Below, piece by piece: positions 11,065 through 22,581 of a DNA stretch of 64,000 nucleotides. The notes beneath the pieces were generated by a model, which worked only from the letters and a program-made list of their open reading frames with translations, did no database searches and was not told the DNA's origin. This stretch comes from Rutpela maculata (taxonomy: Eukaryota; Arthropoda; Insecta; Coleoptera; Cerambycidae): assembly GCA_936432065.2 (NCBI GenBank), contig OW386285.2, forward strand, positions 177,921,984-177,985,983, written 5' to 3'. The first letter of the stretch is position 1. Each line of letters begins with the position of its first letter. A program made the translations under genes and the position numbers.

Positions 11065-12270
11065 ATGGCATTTGTGGATCAAGACAGGTGTTCTAAGAGA
11101 AAATCTTTATTAACGAAATTGAAGGATTTAGTTAACCAAATTGACGATAAATGTCCTTGCGATCCCTGTAATCCATGCGGTCCTTGTGGTCCCTGCTGTC
11201 CTTCACCGTGCGTAAATAGTTGTGTTGGCCCTGTAATTGAAATTTATGATCCCTTACCAAAACCTTGTTTGCCTATTTGCAGCCCTTGCTCTCCCTGTTG
11301 TGGTCCTTCCTGTTGTGGTCCTCCCTGTCGTGGTGCTCCCTGTTGTGGCCCTTGTGCATGCCCAAGTCCATGCTGTTGTCCAGGAACATGCCCACCTCCA
11401 AGCGAGATGGTTCCAATATGTTGTCCCGGAGCGTGCCCTCCAGTTTGTGTCCCACCAATTTTACCCATATGCAAGCCAGTTCCTCCACCTTGCGTCCCTG
11501 TGTGTAATCCATGTCCCGAAGAACAACCATGTGTTCCTTGTAATCCTCCTCAGATGATGGTTTGTTATAGAAGACCAAAAACGAGAAGGGAACCAAGGTC
11601 CAAATCAAGAGAATTAAGAGCTAGTGTTTTACACACGGGTTGCGACTGTGAGAAACATAATGGCTTACAGGATGATTGTCCTAGAAGTGAATGTCAAGGA
11701 GCCCCCGAATGTCTGACCCTACCAGATCCTTGCTGTGGGCCTAGCGAGTTTTCCAATGGAAAGCACTTAGGTAGAAAGTATGACAAAGACAAATGCCTGG
11801 AAGAATATCAGTGTTATCCTGCATATATTAAATTACCAACATGTCCACCATGTGGTCCTCAATGCGGTCCGTGTGGCCCTTGCGGCCCCTGTGGCCCTCC
11901 TTGTGGCCCCTGTGGTCCATGTGGCCCATGTGGACCTTGTGGCCCATGTGGACCGTGTGGCCCATGTGGACCTTGCGGTCCATGTGGATCTTGTGGACCT
12001 TGTGGTCCATGTGGCCCATGTGGCCCATGTGGACCTTGTGGCCCGTGCAGTCCTTGTTGTCCCCCTGTACCCCCGTGTGTACCATTAGTTGCACAAGCAC
12101 CTTGTCCACCACCCATTATACCTTGTCCACCACCATTAGTACCAGTTGGGCAAGTAGTACCTGTAGCTCCATCTGTGCCATGTCCCATATTATGTCCCCC
12201 ACCAGTAGCGTGTTGTCCACCGCCAGTTGCGTGCTTTGTTGGACCACCTTGTTGTCCTTGTCCATGTTAA
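11065..12270 (+). CDS. Cys-Gly-Pro repeat protein, probable sperm-tail structural protein
   Basis: A 401-residue intronless frame, by far the clearest host gene here. The N-terminus (about 1-30) is hydrophilic and charged, with no signal peptide. Residues 30-180 are dense in Cys and Pro, and 180-255 are more ordinary with Lys/Arg and acidic residues. Residues about 258-335 are a near-perfect CGP triplet repeat, and the rest is a Pro/Cys-rich C-terminus ending in Cys. The CGP repeat is the hallmark of the Drosophila Mst(3)CGP proteins (Mst84D, Mst87F), which are disulphide-linked parts of the sperm flagellum. This protein is several times longer than those. The repeat DNA is a 9-bp minisatellite, so length may vary between alleles. 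Other possibilities are a cuticle, chorion or metal-binding Cys-rich protein. Function is inferred from composition only. Confidence 0.7.
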   Translation: MAFVDQDRCSKRKSLLTKLKDLVNQIDDKCPCDPCNPCGPCGPCCPSPCVNSCVGPVIEIYDPLPKPCLPICSPCSPCCGPSCCGPPCRGAPCCGPCACPSPCCCPGTCPPPSEMVPICCPGACPPVCVPPILPICKPVPPPCVPVCNPCPEEQPCVPCNPPQMMVCYRRPKTRREPRSKSRELRASVLHTGCDCEKHNGLQDDCPRSECQGAPECLTLPDPCCGPSEFSNGKHLGRKYDKDKCLEEYQCYPAYIKLPTCPPCGPQCGPCGPCGPCGPPCGPCGPCGPCGPCGPCGPCGPCGPCGPCGSCGPCGPCGPCGPCGPCGPCSPCCPPVPPCVPLVAQAPCPPPIIPCPPPLVPVGQVVPVAPSVPCPILCPPPVACCPPPVACFVGPPCCPCPC

Positions 12271-12425
12271 TTGTGTTTCATGTAATGTTATTTGAATTTA
12301 TAAAATATAATTTTTATTTTTTTTCAAAAATGTTTATATTTTTATTTCATTATACATAAATTGAATTTAAATATATAAAATCATTTATTACATAAATCAC
12401 ACTGCGAAAAAATCTTGGATGAAAT

Positions 12426-12431
12426 AATAAA
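12426..12431 (+). promoter_or_regulatory. candidate polyadenylation signal
   Basis: AATAAA lies 156 bases after the stop of the Cys-Gly-Pro gene. The sequence is AT-rich and other weak variants lie closer to the stop, so this is only the best canonical match. Confidence 0.35.
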
Positions 12432-13187
12432 CAAATGAATATTATACCAAATCCATTAAAATTGCATACCTATTTCATTTCATTTTTGGTATGTACTAGT
12501 AATAATGACGATTAACAAAATAGGAATTCTAGCGAATTCTTTTCAGCACATTAATTTGAAGTCATAGAACACGAATCTGAAATGTTTTTCGTGCAAACGC
12601 ATACCTAGTTTTTAAAAAAATGGACGAATTATTTATCAATATAAACACTGAAATACTTTAAATTTCATTTTTCTGTTCTTGTATTCACACTGTGAGGATT
12701 TTGTAGAACAATGCACTTTTACGCCTTGCAAAAAGCAGTGTTTTTCTCTTCTTACAAAAAAAAAAGATATTATTTGCCAAAACGTCATTAATAAATCAAC
12801 TGTCATAATAAATGGTACCATGACATTGATGCCTGTTAAATATCGAAATGTATAGTTATTGCAGACCAGGGTGTATTAAATAGGTGATGTGACAAGGATC
12901 CGTTGAGTCGCTTCATAAGTACTTACTTTGTACATAATGTAATAGATGGCAGGAGCAATAGCGTCCCTCGTTATTTACGCATAGAAAGATAATTTTGCAG
13001 GTTCTATACATATCTGCATACAGTGTTGCATACATTCCCGGCCTGAGTTCCCGGCCTTTCGTTTGTGTTTAGTGAAAAATTTGTAGTCAAACAAGATATC
13101 AGTGACATTTGACATCAAATACCTAGAAGAAATACATTCAATACGCTGGCACTAAATATAAAAAAGTCAGCTATATTTCCATAAAAC
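12432..13187. other. no recognised feature
   Basis: AT-rich sequence after the Cys-Gly-Pro gene. The only open frame is a short minus-strand one at 12,636-12,821 without recognisable motifs. Confidence 0.5.
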
Positions 13188-13418
13188 ATGGTTAGAAAAT
13201 ATGGAGTGCCTATTTGTGTACTTATGCTTATGACTGTAACGATCAAAAATTATCACTTTTCTTAGTGCCAAAAAATACTGAAGAGAGATAGAAATGTGAT
13301 AGTTTCCAAAGTACCTACTTGAAATAAAAAGCCACATGTTTGTGAAAAACATTTTTGCTCTAGCAGTATAAAAAGTAGTTTTACTTCACAGTCTGAAAAT
13401 GGAGTTGTTATATACACT
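13188..13418 (+). pseudogene. THAP-domain relic
   Basis: From ATG 13,188 the reading starts MVRKYGVPIC. A shifted frame then carries FLVPKNTEER, in the slot of the F..VPK(D/N) segment, and the first frame resumes with KPHVCEKHF, the second Cys/His pair of a THAP finger. It ends at TACACT followed by GTAAGT, a good splice donor at 13,419. An in-frame stop and at least one frameshift rule out function. It may be the N-terminal exon of a P-like or other THAP transposase, or of a domesticated gene; downstream exons could not be assigned. Confidence 0.5.
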
Positions 13419-14050
13419 GTAAGTTTTAAATTTACATAAATAATTGTAACATAACCTATAGGTATAAAAACGTCTTTTTAAATATATTTTATGCTTTTAG
13501 CGGCAGTTTTAAAGAAAAAGGTTGAAGAAAGGTGCACTTCCAAGCAAATTAGATGCTTGTTCTTCAGAAAATGTCCCTAAGAAAATTAAGAAGTTATTAA
13601 ATATGAGTGATGTTCACGATAGTATAATTTATTCTTATTTCTGAGAGTTTGTATTTACACTTACTAGAAAAAATTTTGTCTGAAGAATGTGACGTCAAAT
13701 TACCAAATAAGAATTGGGGTATTCATAAATGTATTGAAAGTAGAAGCTTAGTGTTTACATAAGGCAGAACAGCATGATAAATTAATTAGAACATGTTTTA
13801 AGAAGGTAAGTGCTTTTTGGATAGTATTTGTTTCCAAATGATAATTTAGCTTTTCAAGTAATTATTTGTGTAATTTCTATTTTCAGGTTGAGTTTGGTCT
13901 CATGTTTGGTCCTACAATAGAGGTTATTTTTTGCATAAGGATATTAAGTTAACATCAATCAGTAAATGCAATTGCAGATGCTAGGGAGGCGGCTATTACT
14001 GCAGTGCTCCACTTCGGGAATCCTTTTGATTCATTTTACTAAATCTCAGA
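13419..14050. other. no recognised feature
   Basis: Region after the THAP relic with scattered AT-rich sequence. It could contain further exons of the relic, but no frame of meaningful length or motif is visible. Confidence 0.4.
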
Positions 14051-14177
14051 TTAAGAGGAGACAACACCAATCACAAAGTTTCATCGGTAAAGCTAAAGCT
14101 GAAGTGGTAGGCAGTGTGGCTATTATAGAGCATCTGCACGTGACGTTACAGCTAATCTCAAAAATAAGTGTTTCTTA
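14051..14177. repeat. outlying left arm piece of the 14,051-21,303 foldback
   Basis: This block, containing GACAACACCAATCACAAA and TCATCGGTAAAGCTAAAGC, is the inverse of 21,185-21,303 with small indels. Together with 19,545-19,728, 20,389-20,675 and 20,690-21,182 it outlines one long inverted repeat whose left arm has been split by later insertions. Confidence 0.65.
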
Positions 14178-14179
14178 CG

Positions 14180-14952
14180 TAGGCCAAGCAGTGGGTACAA
14201 AAAAGAGATTCTATTCGCAAAAAGTCGGAAAGAAATGAAATTTGGTGGAATGGTAGACATAGGTCCCCTGATAGTACACCTGAGTTTGCGACCTCGGGGG
14301 GTCGCCGCTCGAAGGGTGGGGGGTGAAAACTCTGCGTCGCGACGCTTTTCAGGAAATAGCGCCGTTGTGGTAAGGGCTATCGAAAAAAAGTTCAAATGAA
14401 ATATGTAGAGAACAAAATTGTGCACAATTTCGGTCTTTGTATTTTTCGTCTACGACCAATAGTTTCCGCGCGCTTCAAAAAATCATATCTTTTATTATAT
14501 ACGACCAAATGTATCAAATCGGGCATCCGCAGACTCAGAAAACATTACTCTTTCAAAAAAAAAATATTACAGAATTGTTTGATAGCGATCTTCGTTTTAA
14601 TCCGCGATGAAATTCTGATTTTTTTGAAAATTGCAAATCAACCCCCAATTTTGGCGCGCCGTAGAGCGGAAACTATTGGTCGTAGAAGAAAAATACAAAT
14701 ACCAATACAAAGATCAAAATTGTACACAATTTTGTTCTCTACATATTTCATTTCAACTTTTTTTCGATAGCACTTACCACAACGGCGCTATTTGCCGAAA
14801 AGCGTCGCGTCGCAGAGTTTTTACCCCCTCACACCTTGAGCGGCAACCCCCCGAGGTCGCAAGTGTACTATCAGGGAACCTATGTCTACCATCCAACCAA
14901 ATTTCATTTCTTTCCGATCTTTTGCGAATAGAAACCCCCCATTGCTTGCCTA
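14180..14952. mobile_element. foldback element with about 290-bp arms
   Basis: The left arm 14,180-14,470 and the right arm 14,660-14,952 are inverted copies of each other. They share ACCAATAGTTTCCGC/GCGGAAACTATTGGT, ACAACGGCGCTAT and TTTGCGAATAG. The ends read TAGGC and GCCTA, so a TA target is possible. It sits directly against the foldback arm piece at 14,051-14,177 and probably split it. The opposed open frames here are strands of the repeat. Confidence 0.8.
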
Positions 14953-15072
14953 ACGGCCGATAGCACCGTTTTTATATTAAGCGGAGAATAACTATGCGTC
15001 ACTTAAATTTTAAGGGTGGCTTAATATGAATTGTGTTGCACCAACGAAACTTTAAACGTTCCATAGTTAAGT

Positions 15073-15914
15073 CACAGAATAAGGAACTACCAGAAGTGGC
15101 ACTTTCAGCACCGCCTTTGATGTTTTTTTGTGACCTTCGCCATTTTGTTGTTGGTAATTTTGGCGGGAAATTTAAACAGAATGTTTATAAACAAACTTTA
15201 CACAGGCTGAATACAATTACGTTATTCGAATAAGAATTCTATTTATAATGGGTATTAAAACTATTAAAGTATACTGGATAGAAATAGTACTCTTAATATA
15301 AAGTCACAAAATGTATTAAAATCAATACAATATCTCGCCTGAGAAAATCTGTAATTTCTTACTGGGAGGTCGTTCTGGGGAAATATATTTCTTTCTTCTG
15401 TTTAAACTACCAAATTGAGGAAAAATAGTAGATAGTGCTGTTTGTAGCAATCTATTTTGACACATATTTGTCGTGCGCACAACTTAAAATTGTTATAAAG
15501 TTCGGCTGAATATTTACTTGCCAAATCTCCACGATCGCATGCTTCCAACCACAATACGGATCTTAAGAGAAGAAAGGTTCACAATTACTTGGAAATATCT
15601 TACAATTTACATCAATAATAAAATACCTTTGGGAGGGAATCCTTAGGAAACGTAAATAAACTAATGTCTTTCCCTGTAGTACTACTTGTACATTCCTTAA
15701 CAGCGCAATTAAAAATTACCATTAACTCAGCACAATAACACTAAAACCTTTTAAGAATTTATTTCGGTATTATGTCACAGACTGTCATTTACTGCACTTT
15801 ATTGTTTTAACCTAAAACAATAAATGAACTGACGGATGTACCAACAACAAAATGGCGGCAATGAAATTTTGGCGGGAAGCCCAAGTGTCGTTTCTGGTAG
15901 TTCTCTTTTCTGTG
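15073..15914. mobile_element. MITE copy B, 842 bp, 7-bp target duplication
   Basis: Second copy of the element at 9,526-10,362, in the same orientation and with the same CACAG...CTGTG ends. The flanks are GTTAAGT (15,066-15,072) and GTTGAGT (15,915-15,921), a 7-bp duplication with one later change. Two copies with independent 7-bp duplications fix the element borders exactly. Confidence 0.85.
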
Positions 15915-15921
15915 GTTGAGT

Positions 15922-16044
15922 GGAGAATACGTTTCGCAACGTTGCAAATTAAGATCTAACGTAGGAATTTTTGTGTTATCCTCTAGTGAAATTTGTCAAT
16001 GTCACATTCACATTTTACTTCAGCCCAAGCCTTAAATTTGCGGC

Positions 16045-16095
<51 letters not shown>

Positions 16096-16620
16096 GTGAC
16101 GTTGAGAGGTTAACTCTCATATGGTCAGATGCTACTATACGTCGGACAAATGTCACTGGCGTATAGCGACTTGTCTTTTTGCAAGTACCAAGAGTGGCGA
16201 CCTCTAGCCTTAGTGGGCTATACTCACTGTTTATGAAATAGGATTTGAAGGAAATAACTACTCAGTGGGCAAATACCCCGACCTGCATTGAATTACACCT
16301 TCAAATTGTGATCAGTAACCAACAATTATTGCTTGAACTTGCTATGAAATACAAAAATATTATAGAAAATAAAGCAACCAACCAGGTTTCAGTTGGAGAA
16401 AAAGTTATTTATTTATTTAACTATATCAACGTTTGTCAAGCGCAGGTGCAAATTGGTCCTTAAATTAAGTAATCTTTTAAACCATCATCGACGGCGGCCT
16501 AAAGTTAAGGGTACCCAAACTCCATTTAGGGAACGGTACAAATGAAACTATAGTTTTAAGCCATCCTTAACTCTAAGCCGCTCTTAAACACATACGATGC
16601 AAACAGCCGTTAAAGTTTAA
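15922..16620. other. intervening sequence with (AT)n
   Basis: Contains the (AT)n tract at 16,049-16,092 and a short plus-strand frame at 16,245-16,463 without recognised motifs. Otherwise nothing assignable. Confidence 0.5.
16049..16092. repeat. (AT)n microsatellite
   Basis: About 21 uninterrupted AT dinucleotides. Confidence 0.95.
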
Positions 16621-17171
16621 GGCCCGGTTGTACAATCCAAGTTCACGTCCGGTTCAAGATTAAACTAAGCTCAAATTTAAGATTGAGTTGTACAAGCCAA
16701 GTTCAGCTTTAAACCTGGCTCATTTCCCGTCATTTTTGGAGGTTCATGTAAGCTGTAGAATTTGTGGGTTTAAACCTGGTTCAAGATAATTATAATCTAG
16801 AAATATTTTCTATTTTGATTTTTGTACACACCTATTTTGTTTCTGTTCTGGTTCTGTTAAAAATTAACAATAAATGGCTGAACAATTTCACGAAAATATG
16901 GAGGAATTAACGAATGATGATGATTTTGTTCGTTAGTCTAATTCAGTGAGAATTTCATCTTCATTTGCCTCGACATTTTCCTCAAAAATTACGTCAATTA
17001 CATCATCATCAAAATCGTTTACAAAATTTTTTAGGCAGTTATAAAATAGTAAATTACAAATAAAAAAGTTAGGTATGTCCACAATGATTTTATTGCGTAT
17101 ACCACTTGTACAGCTAAAAGAAAATTCTAATTTAAACGACAAACAGTGGCAGTACCTAGTTTAATCTGATT

Positions 17172-17404
17172 CAGGGCCGGATTATCCATAAGGCTAACTA
17201 GGCTATAGCCTAGGGACGCCAATGCTGCACCCTCTGCTCATTAAAATCAACCCCGTGTCCCCAGTTTATCAATTTTCGTTTTCGAGAAAAAAAATTGTTT
17301 TTCCATTTTCTGCCTCCCGCTCATCAATTTTGAAACTTTGTAACTTAAAGAGGGCGTAAACGTATGTTTAGCCTGGGGGCGCGTCGATCCTTAATCCGGC
17401 CCTG
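17172..17404. mobile_element. hAT-type MITE, 233 bp, 8-bp target duplication
   Basis: Starts CAGGGCCGGATTA and ends TAATCCGGCCCTG, a perfect 13-bp inverted end, with exact ATCTGATT duplications at 17,164-17,171 and 17,405-17,412. The CAGGG start and 8-bp duplication are typical of hAT. It is nested in the PIF/Harbinger-like element, so it is the younger of the two. Confidence 0.9.
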
Positions 17405-19039
17405 ATCTGATTTTGGCATAAATAGCGACAGTGTAATTCATGTTCCAATGTTCCAGTATGTATGAAGAATATCAAAACAAACAAACTATTTGGAGTTAAA
17501 TCAATTCGTCAAAGAAAACATTTCATTTGACAGAACTAGCCAGCGCATGGGTCGCGTGCGCCGACGTCACAGATTTTGAGACCTTAGGAAAAACAAACAG
17601 CTGTCATTGAGAAATCCGCCGATCAAACGTGTACCTTTAAAGTGAATTTTGCAGTGTTTGTGCCATTTAAGAACTTGTTGTTGGATTATTTAACATCTAC
17701 AACTATTCTTAATACTGTTATATAAACAATTTTGTTCGTCAGGATGACGGTTAATTCGTATTTTGCAGAATTGTGTCCTGATGTAGAGGTTAGGTATACG
17801 GCTGCCATCGAATTAAATCTTTATATTTTGAGAAAAAAATACTTTAGTACAGATATTGATGTATTTCCAAATGTTCCACATGGGGATTTTGCAAATTACT
17901 TGATTTTTGAAAGAATTACGTAGACAGAAGGACGAATTTAAGGCATTGAGAAGTCTTGAAGCTGTTTGTGGTTAGGTGAAAGAAGTACTCTGCAAGAAAT
18001 TTGCAGGATAAAAGCTTGTTACAACGGTAATACATGCTTGCCTAATTAAATGTTGTTTTATAATTAATTACTAATGCAGAAATTAATTTTTCAGGATATG
18101 AACTCTTAGGCATCATGAATAAAAGCCAGTGACTTCTTGGACTATTGCAGATTCAGATGGTTCCTTAATGCTCACTGGGATTGTGTTGCCAGTCTAGACA
18201 AAACATGTTCACCACTTAACAGGAAATCTTTCCTTTTAGTTTTTTAGCAATGAACATGGCTATGGTTGGAGATTAACCACTGTAAATTTTGTGAAAAAGA
18301 CACTTTATGAAATAAACAATGAAAGACTGACGTACCTACTGTAAACTGTTCGAAGTATGTAATGAGATGCACACAATTTCTTCCAGCGGTTAACCCCTCG
18401 TCTATACCTTATACCTATAGATTGGACTACGCAAACCGTTGTACTTTTTGTAAATTTTTTATTATAATAATGTAAAATGTTTAACATGTATTTTACTATT
18501 TTATGTAGGTCAATTGTTAATTATTATGACTTGTATTCTCTTAAATATACTCTCCCTCCGTGCAGTTCATGCTTCGCTCAACTAAAATTTAAATAAGAAA
18601 TAGGGACAAACCAATATAAAATGTTAATTTTCTTTACCATGGATCGTTTATTGCTTGTTTGAGCAGCAGTTATTACTATCACAATCATTCTTGCATTAAC
18701 TTAAAGCATTTCTTTTAAATGCCTGGAATTGTTTAACCTAACCTCTTCTGGCCGTAAATCGACGTTATTTTACAAAAACTGATGTTGTCTCGGATTGCCA
18801 CACTTCCACAATTAATAATACGATAAAAACTAGCCATTTTGTATGATATAATATCGATAAAAACGAAAAATTTAATTCTGAGGTTCAGTCAGTCGCCATT
18901 TGACAGCTAATGACAGCGGTTTGTTTTTCCTAAGGTCTGGGACCTGTGACGTAACGCGCACGCGACCCCGCTGCTACCAACCTAACAACTTTTTCATTGA
19001 ACTCCGTTCTACTGAACCGAGTTCAAATATTGTATGTAC

Positions 19040-19459
19040 ATTAGTAGTCTTTTATTTGCATGAGGATTAGTTCACTTGGGTCACATCTGACCTGGTCAAA
19101 ATTTACCTGACTTGAAGCAAATAAAATAGAACAGTTTTGTTTTGACTTTTGACAACTTAAAAAGTTAATTCAATATTCTTGGTTTGTAGGATTGTACACA
19201 GCATTTCATTCTTGGATATTTTTAGGTTAGAATTTCGACAAAAAAAACTGTCAAACGTCGGTATTTCTACCCCACCACTTAACTAACCAAAAGTTCTGAA
19301 GTGAGTATCCTGTGCGGGGTGGAGCAGCATCGGGAAGGGGGGATCTGACCTGATTACTTGTGACTTTAGATCATTTGTAAATAAAATATAACAAACTGCT
19401 GAATTATGTGACCAAACTCAGAAGTGACCTGATCCTCATGCAAATAAAAGACTACTAAT
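19040..19459. mobile_element. short element with ATTAGTAGTC inverted ends
   Basis: The left end ATTAGTAGTCTTTTATTTGC and its inverse at the right end extend about 35 bp with few mismatches. It lies close to the right end of the PIF/Harbinger-like element. No clear target duplication. Confidence 0.65.
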
Positions 19460-19544
19460 GGAATATCAGATTTGAGCCGAGTTCATCTTTGAACGTTGTT
19501 TAGTTGAACTCGGCGTTGAATCGTGTTTGTACAACCGGGCCTAA

Positions 19545-21303
19545 GAGTATTACGCAGCTGTTAAAATCTAGTTCAGTGTAATATTTATGAAGTTCTAAAT
19601 ACTTTGTCCTAATAAAATAGGACTCTTTTTGTAGATTGGAAATCTAACCTGTAATTAGCAGTTTATTTTTCTTAATGAACAATATTGAAAAATTATTTAC
19701 GTGAATTTTTAAATATTTGCTTGGAGCCCATTGAGTTAGAATATAAGGAGATGCCATCAGAGAACTTAAAGTTCTCTGATGCCATGCTGTACACATTTCC
19801 TATACAGAAACGGCACCGGTAGGCCTGGCTAAACTTTGGAAGAAGACGGTGGTTTTGCCAGACCCGGACTATTTAAAATTATAAGAACTTTGTACACCGA
19901 CGAGACGGCCTATCTGAATAACGCAAAAAAATGTATGTTGAATTCAATAAATGCAAGATTATTATCAAAAAGAATTAGAACAAACATACTCAAATAAAAC
20001 ACAAAATAAACAAATTAATATATATTTATTTACCTCTAAATAATAAAATTGTATTATATTCAATTAGCTATTTTTTTCTAATGCGGCTCTGTTTGTTGTT
20101 TACACTACCTATGAAATGTTATTCCCGTTAATTTTTTTTGCCAACACCATCTCTAGAAGAGCAACTTCTTTTGGCACACGACACCATAGTCCTTTTGATG
20201 TTTATTGTCCAAAACTGAAAAAACTATCAATAAAAATCACAATAAATCGCACGGAAAACAAACTGTCACTATTTGACGGAAAAGTAGTAACAAGGCCAGA
20301 GAACTTATACCATAAGTTCTCTGACAAGGCGGCCAAGTGATGCCGTTTCTGATCACGTGACTGCTTCTCCTGTCCTTCTAACTCAATGTTGGAGCCAGTA
20401 CTGCTCCGAGCTAAAAATGCGTATACAAACATTGAAAATGAGAATAAACTTGAAAAACTTAAAATTTAAAGTTATGTTGGTTACATGATGCAGATGCTGC
20501 TGTAGGTGGCACCATCTATTAAAAAGTACTGTAATAAAAGTCTTGACTGGGAAAAAGCAGTTTTTAGCCAAACGGCTGGCGTTATTAAACTGAAAAAAAG
20601 ATATTCTTGTAAGTAAATATATACTACACTTCTATTGAAGAAAGTTTTTAGCTAAAATTTGTTTATTGCGAAGATTTCTCTTCACACTTCGTAATAAACA
20701 AATTTTAGCTAAAAACTTTCTTCAATAGAAGTGTAGTATTCATTTACTTACAAGAATATTTTTTCAGTTTAATAACGCCAGACGGTTGGCTAAAAACTGC
20801 TTTTTCCCAGTCAAGATTTTTAGTGCAGTGTTTTTTAACAGTTGGTGCCATCTACAGCAGCATCTGCATCATGTAACCAACATAACCTTAAATTTTAAGT
20901 TTTTCAAGTTTATTCTCATTTTTAATGTTTTTATACGCATTTTTAGCTTGGAACCGTACTGGCTCCAAGCAAATATTTAAAAATACACGTAAATAATTTT
21001 TCAATATTGGATTAAAGAAATAGACTGCTAATTACAGGCTAGATTTCCAACCTACAAAAAGAGTCCTATTTTATTAGGAAAAAGTATTTAGAATATCATA
21101 AACATTACACTGAACTAGATTTTAGTTGAAAATACGGGAACCAGGCAGAAATTTTAATAACAGCTGCGTAATACTCTTAAACCTTAAGAAACACATATTT
21201 TTGAGGTTAGCTGTGACGTCACGTGCACACTGCCTACCCTTCACCCCACTTCAGCTTTAGCTTTACCGATGAAATTTTGTGATTGGTGTTGTCTCCTTTT
21301 AAG
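19545..21303. mobile_element. large hairpin foldback, interrupted
   Basis: Arms 19,545-19,728 plus 20,389-20,675 pair with 20,690-21,182. At the centre, AAATTTTAGC blocks face each other around a loop near 20,680. Arm identity is high across features such as TTCTATTGAAGAAAG and AGTTTAATAACGCCAG. The outermost arm continues at 14,051-14,177 paired with 21,185-21,303. The left arm is broken by the PIF-like element and by the hAT-like element at 19,729-20,388. Confidence 0.85.
19729..20388. mobile_element. hAT-like element, 660 bp, exact 8-bp target duplication
   Basis: Inverted ends CATTGAGTTAGAA (13 bp), flanked by TTGGAGCC at 19,721-19,728 and 20,389-20,396. The uninterrupted partner arm near 20,945-20,970 shows the target with one TTGGAGCC, which proves the insertion. 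Inside each end is a small self-complementary AGAGAACTT/AAGTTCTCT motif, at about 19,758 and 20,300. No transposase frame. Confidence 0.9.
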
Positions 21304-21610
21304 AAAGAAACATAGATAAATAACACTTTCCGTTTGCGTGTCACATACACAACTTATTTATTGTATGCAATTCCATCGTTAATTTCATTGGTTCTCTTCC
21401 GGAGGGCATTGACCGTAGTTTACAATTTTGTGGTGCCGCCATATTTATTTACTTGTATCGCTATTTTCATTCGATTATATACACCTTTTTCTACAACTGT
21501 CAAAAAAGGCTATGTTTGCGCATTAATGTCAGTGTCTAAATGAGACATTTTTCCATTGACATTATTTTTTTTGCGTTACCATGACACCGTGCGCAAATTA
21601 TTTTGCGCAT
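21304..21610. other. no recognised feature
   Basis: Short plus-strand open frame at 21,334-21,543 is hydrophobic but has no homolog I recognise; probably spurious. Confidence 0.4.
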
Positions 21611-21912
21611 TAGGGTGCAAAATATTTTGCACATCACATACTATTATTGCCTATTTTTTATAATTTTTAATGTATACACCAGAATTAAACAAACATCTAG
21701 TTCAAAAATATTTATTGTTTTATCTAATAAATCAACTGAAAGTAGAATTTTTTAAATTATTTTATTTTAAAAACAGTATGATTTTTTTAACTAATGGTTT
21801 TGGTTTAATCAATATTTAAAAAATATTGTTTGCATCTCGAGTGCAAAATTCTTTGGTCATCTCGAACGAAAAACTTTCGTTCTCGATCACCAAAGTAGTA
21901 TTTTGCACCCTA
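21611..21912. mobile_element. 302-bp MITE with TAGGGTGCAAAATA ends
   Basis: Begins TAGGGTGCAAAATA and ends with its inverse form TATTTTGCACCCTA. The outer TA on each side could be a TA target. An internal inverted pair CGAACGAAA/TTTCGTTCTCG lies near 21,873. No coding content. Confidence 0.65.
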
Positions 21913-22580
21913 GATACAAAAATAACTATTGTGTTGATTTTGCAGTTTTTTCAAGTTTTATACAGTTAAAAAATGACTTTCGGCCACTATTTCAGTAGTG
22001 GTTTACGCCAAATTTTTCTGGTTGAACCTTCTATTTCCGATTAAATAGTTTTTCAGTTCGTGACAAAATCAAAAGAGTTTTACTTGAACGTCAATGTTAA
22101 CCGAGTTTGCTTGATGGTTTAAAACAAATTTTTTCGTTTATGCATGCGTAGCACTGATTACATATGACAACTTCAAATAATTTTTCACTCGAGAAATTAT
22201 GTAAATTTAAATCAATATTTACCATTATAAATAAACACAATAGGAACACAATATATAGTATGTAAAAACTAATTGTCCAATAACCTAGTTCACCTTCAGT
22301 TTTCACTCATCTCGGCGATAAAGTTTACTCACAAACTTAACCTCAAAAAATTGTTTTGTCAGATCTGTCAAATCAGTAAAAATTAGCTTGGAAGTGTTAC
22401 CAACTACACAAATTCTCGGGTTAGTTAACCCAAATTTTAACCCGACACTGAAAAACCGACTAATTGAGTTGTTTACTTTGTTTCAAACAGCTACAAAAAG
22501 GAAGATCTCGTTCATTTCATAAGTATATTTTTTCCGTAGATGTAGATTAAGGTTATTATTGTGTTACTGATTTGGCAATA
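21913..22580. other. no recognised feature
   Basis: AT-rich sequence with a short minus-strand hydrophobic frame at 22,097-22,306; nothing recognised. Confidence 0.45.
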
Positions 22581-22581
22581 A

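Larger units (their letters stand above)
16621..19541. mobile_element. PIF/Harbinger-like element, 2.9 kb, TAA target duplication
   Basis: Both ends carry the perfect 15-bp inverted repeat GGCCCGGTTGTACAA, with weaker similarity running a further 30 bp. TAA flanks it at 16,618-16,620 and 19,542-19,544. A 3-bp TWA duplication is the PIF/Harbinger signature. The sequence after the right end (GAGTATTACGCAGCTG) continues the interrupted arm of a larger foldback, which supports the border. Inside are two smaller insertions (17,172-17,404 and 19,040-19,459) and a second inverted pair around GGTCGCGTGCGC near 17,550 and 18,960. No transposase or Myb-like protein is readable; the frame at 17,732-17,923 is not recognised. 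Confidence 0.65.

Noticed and set aside
11237..12359. Overlapping open frames on both strands of the Cys-Gly-Pro gene, some Gly/Pro-His rich and collagen-like
   Set aside because: They are shadows of a low-complexity repeat lacking stop codons in several frames; only the +1 frame starting at 11,065 has a plausible start, N-terminus and end.
17732..17923. 63-residue frame within the PIF-like element as transposase
   Set aside because: No DDE or Myb-like motif; too short to assign.
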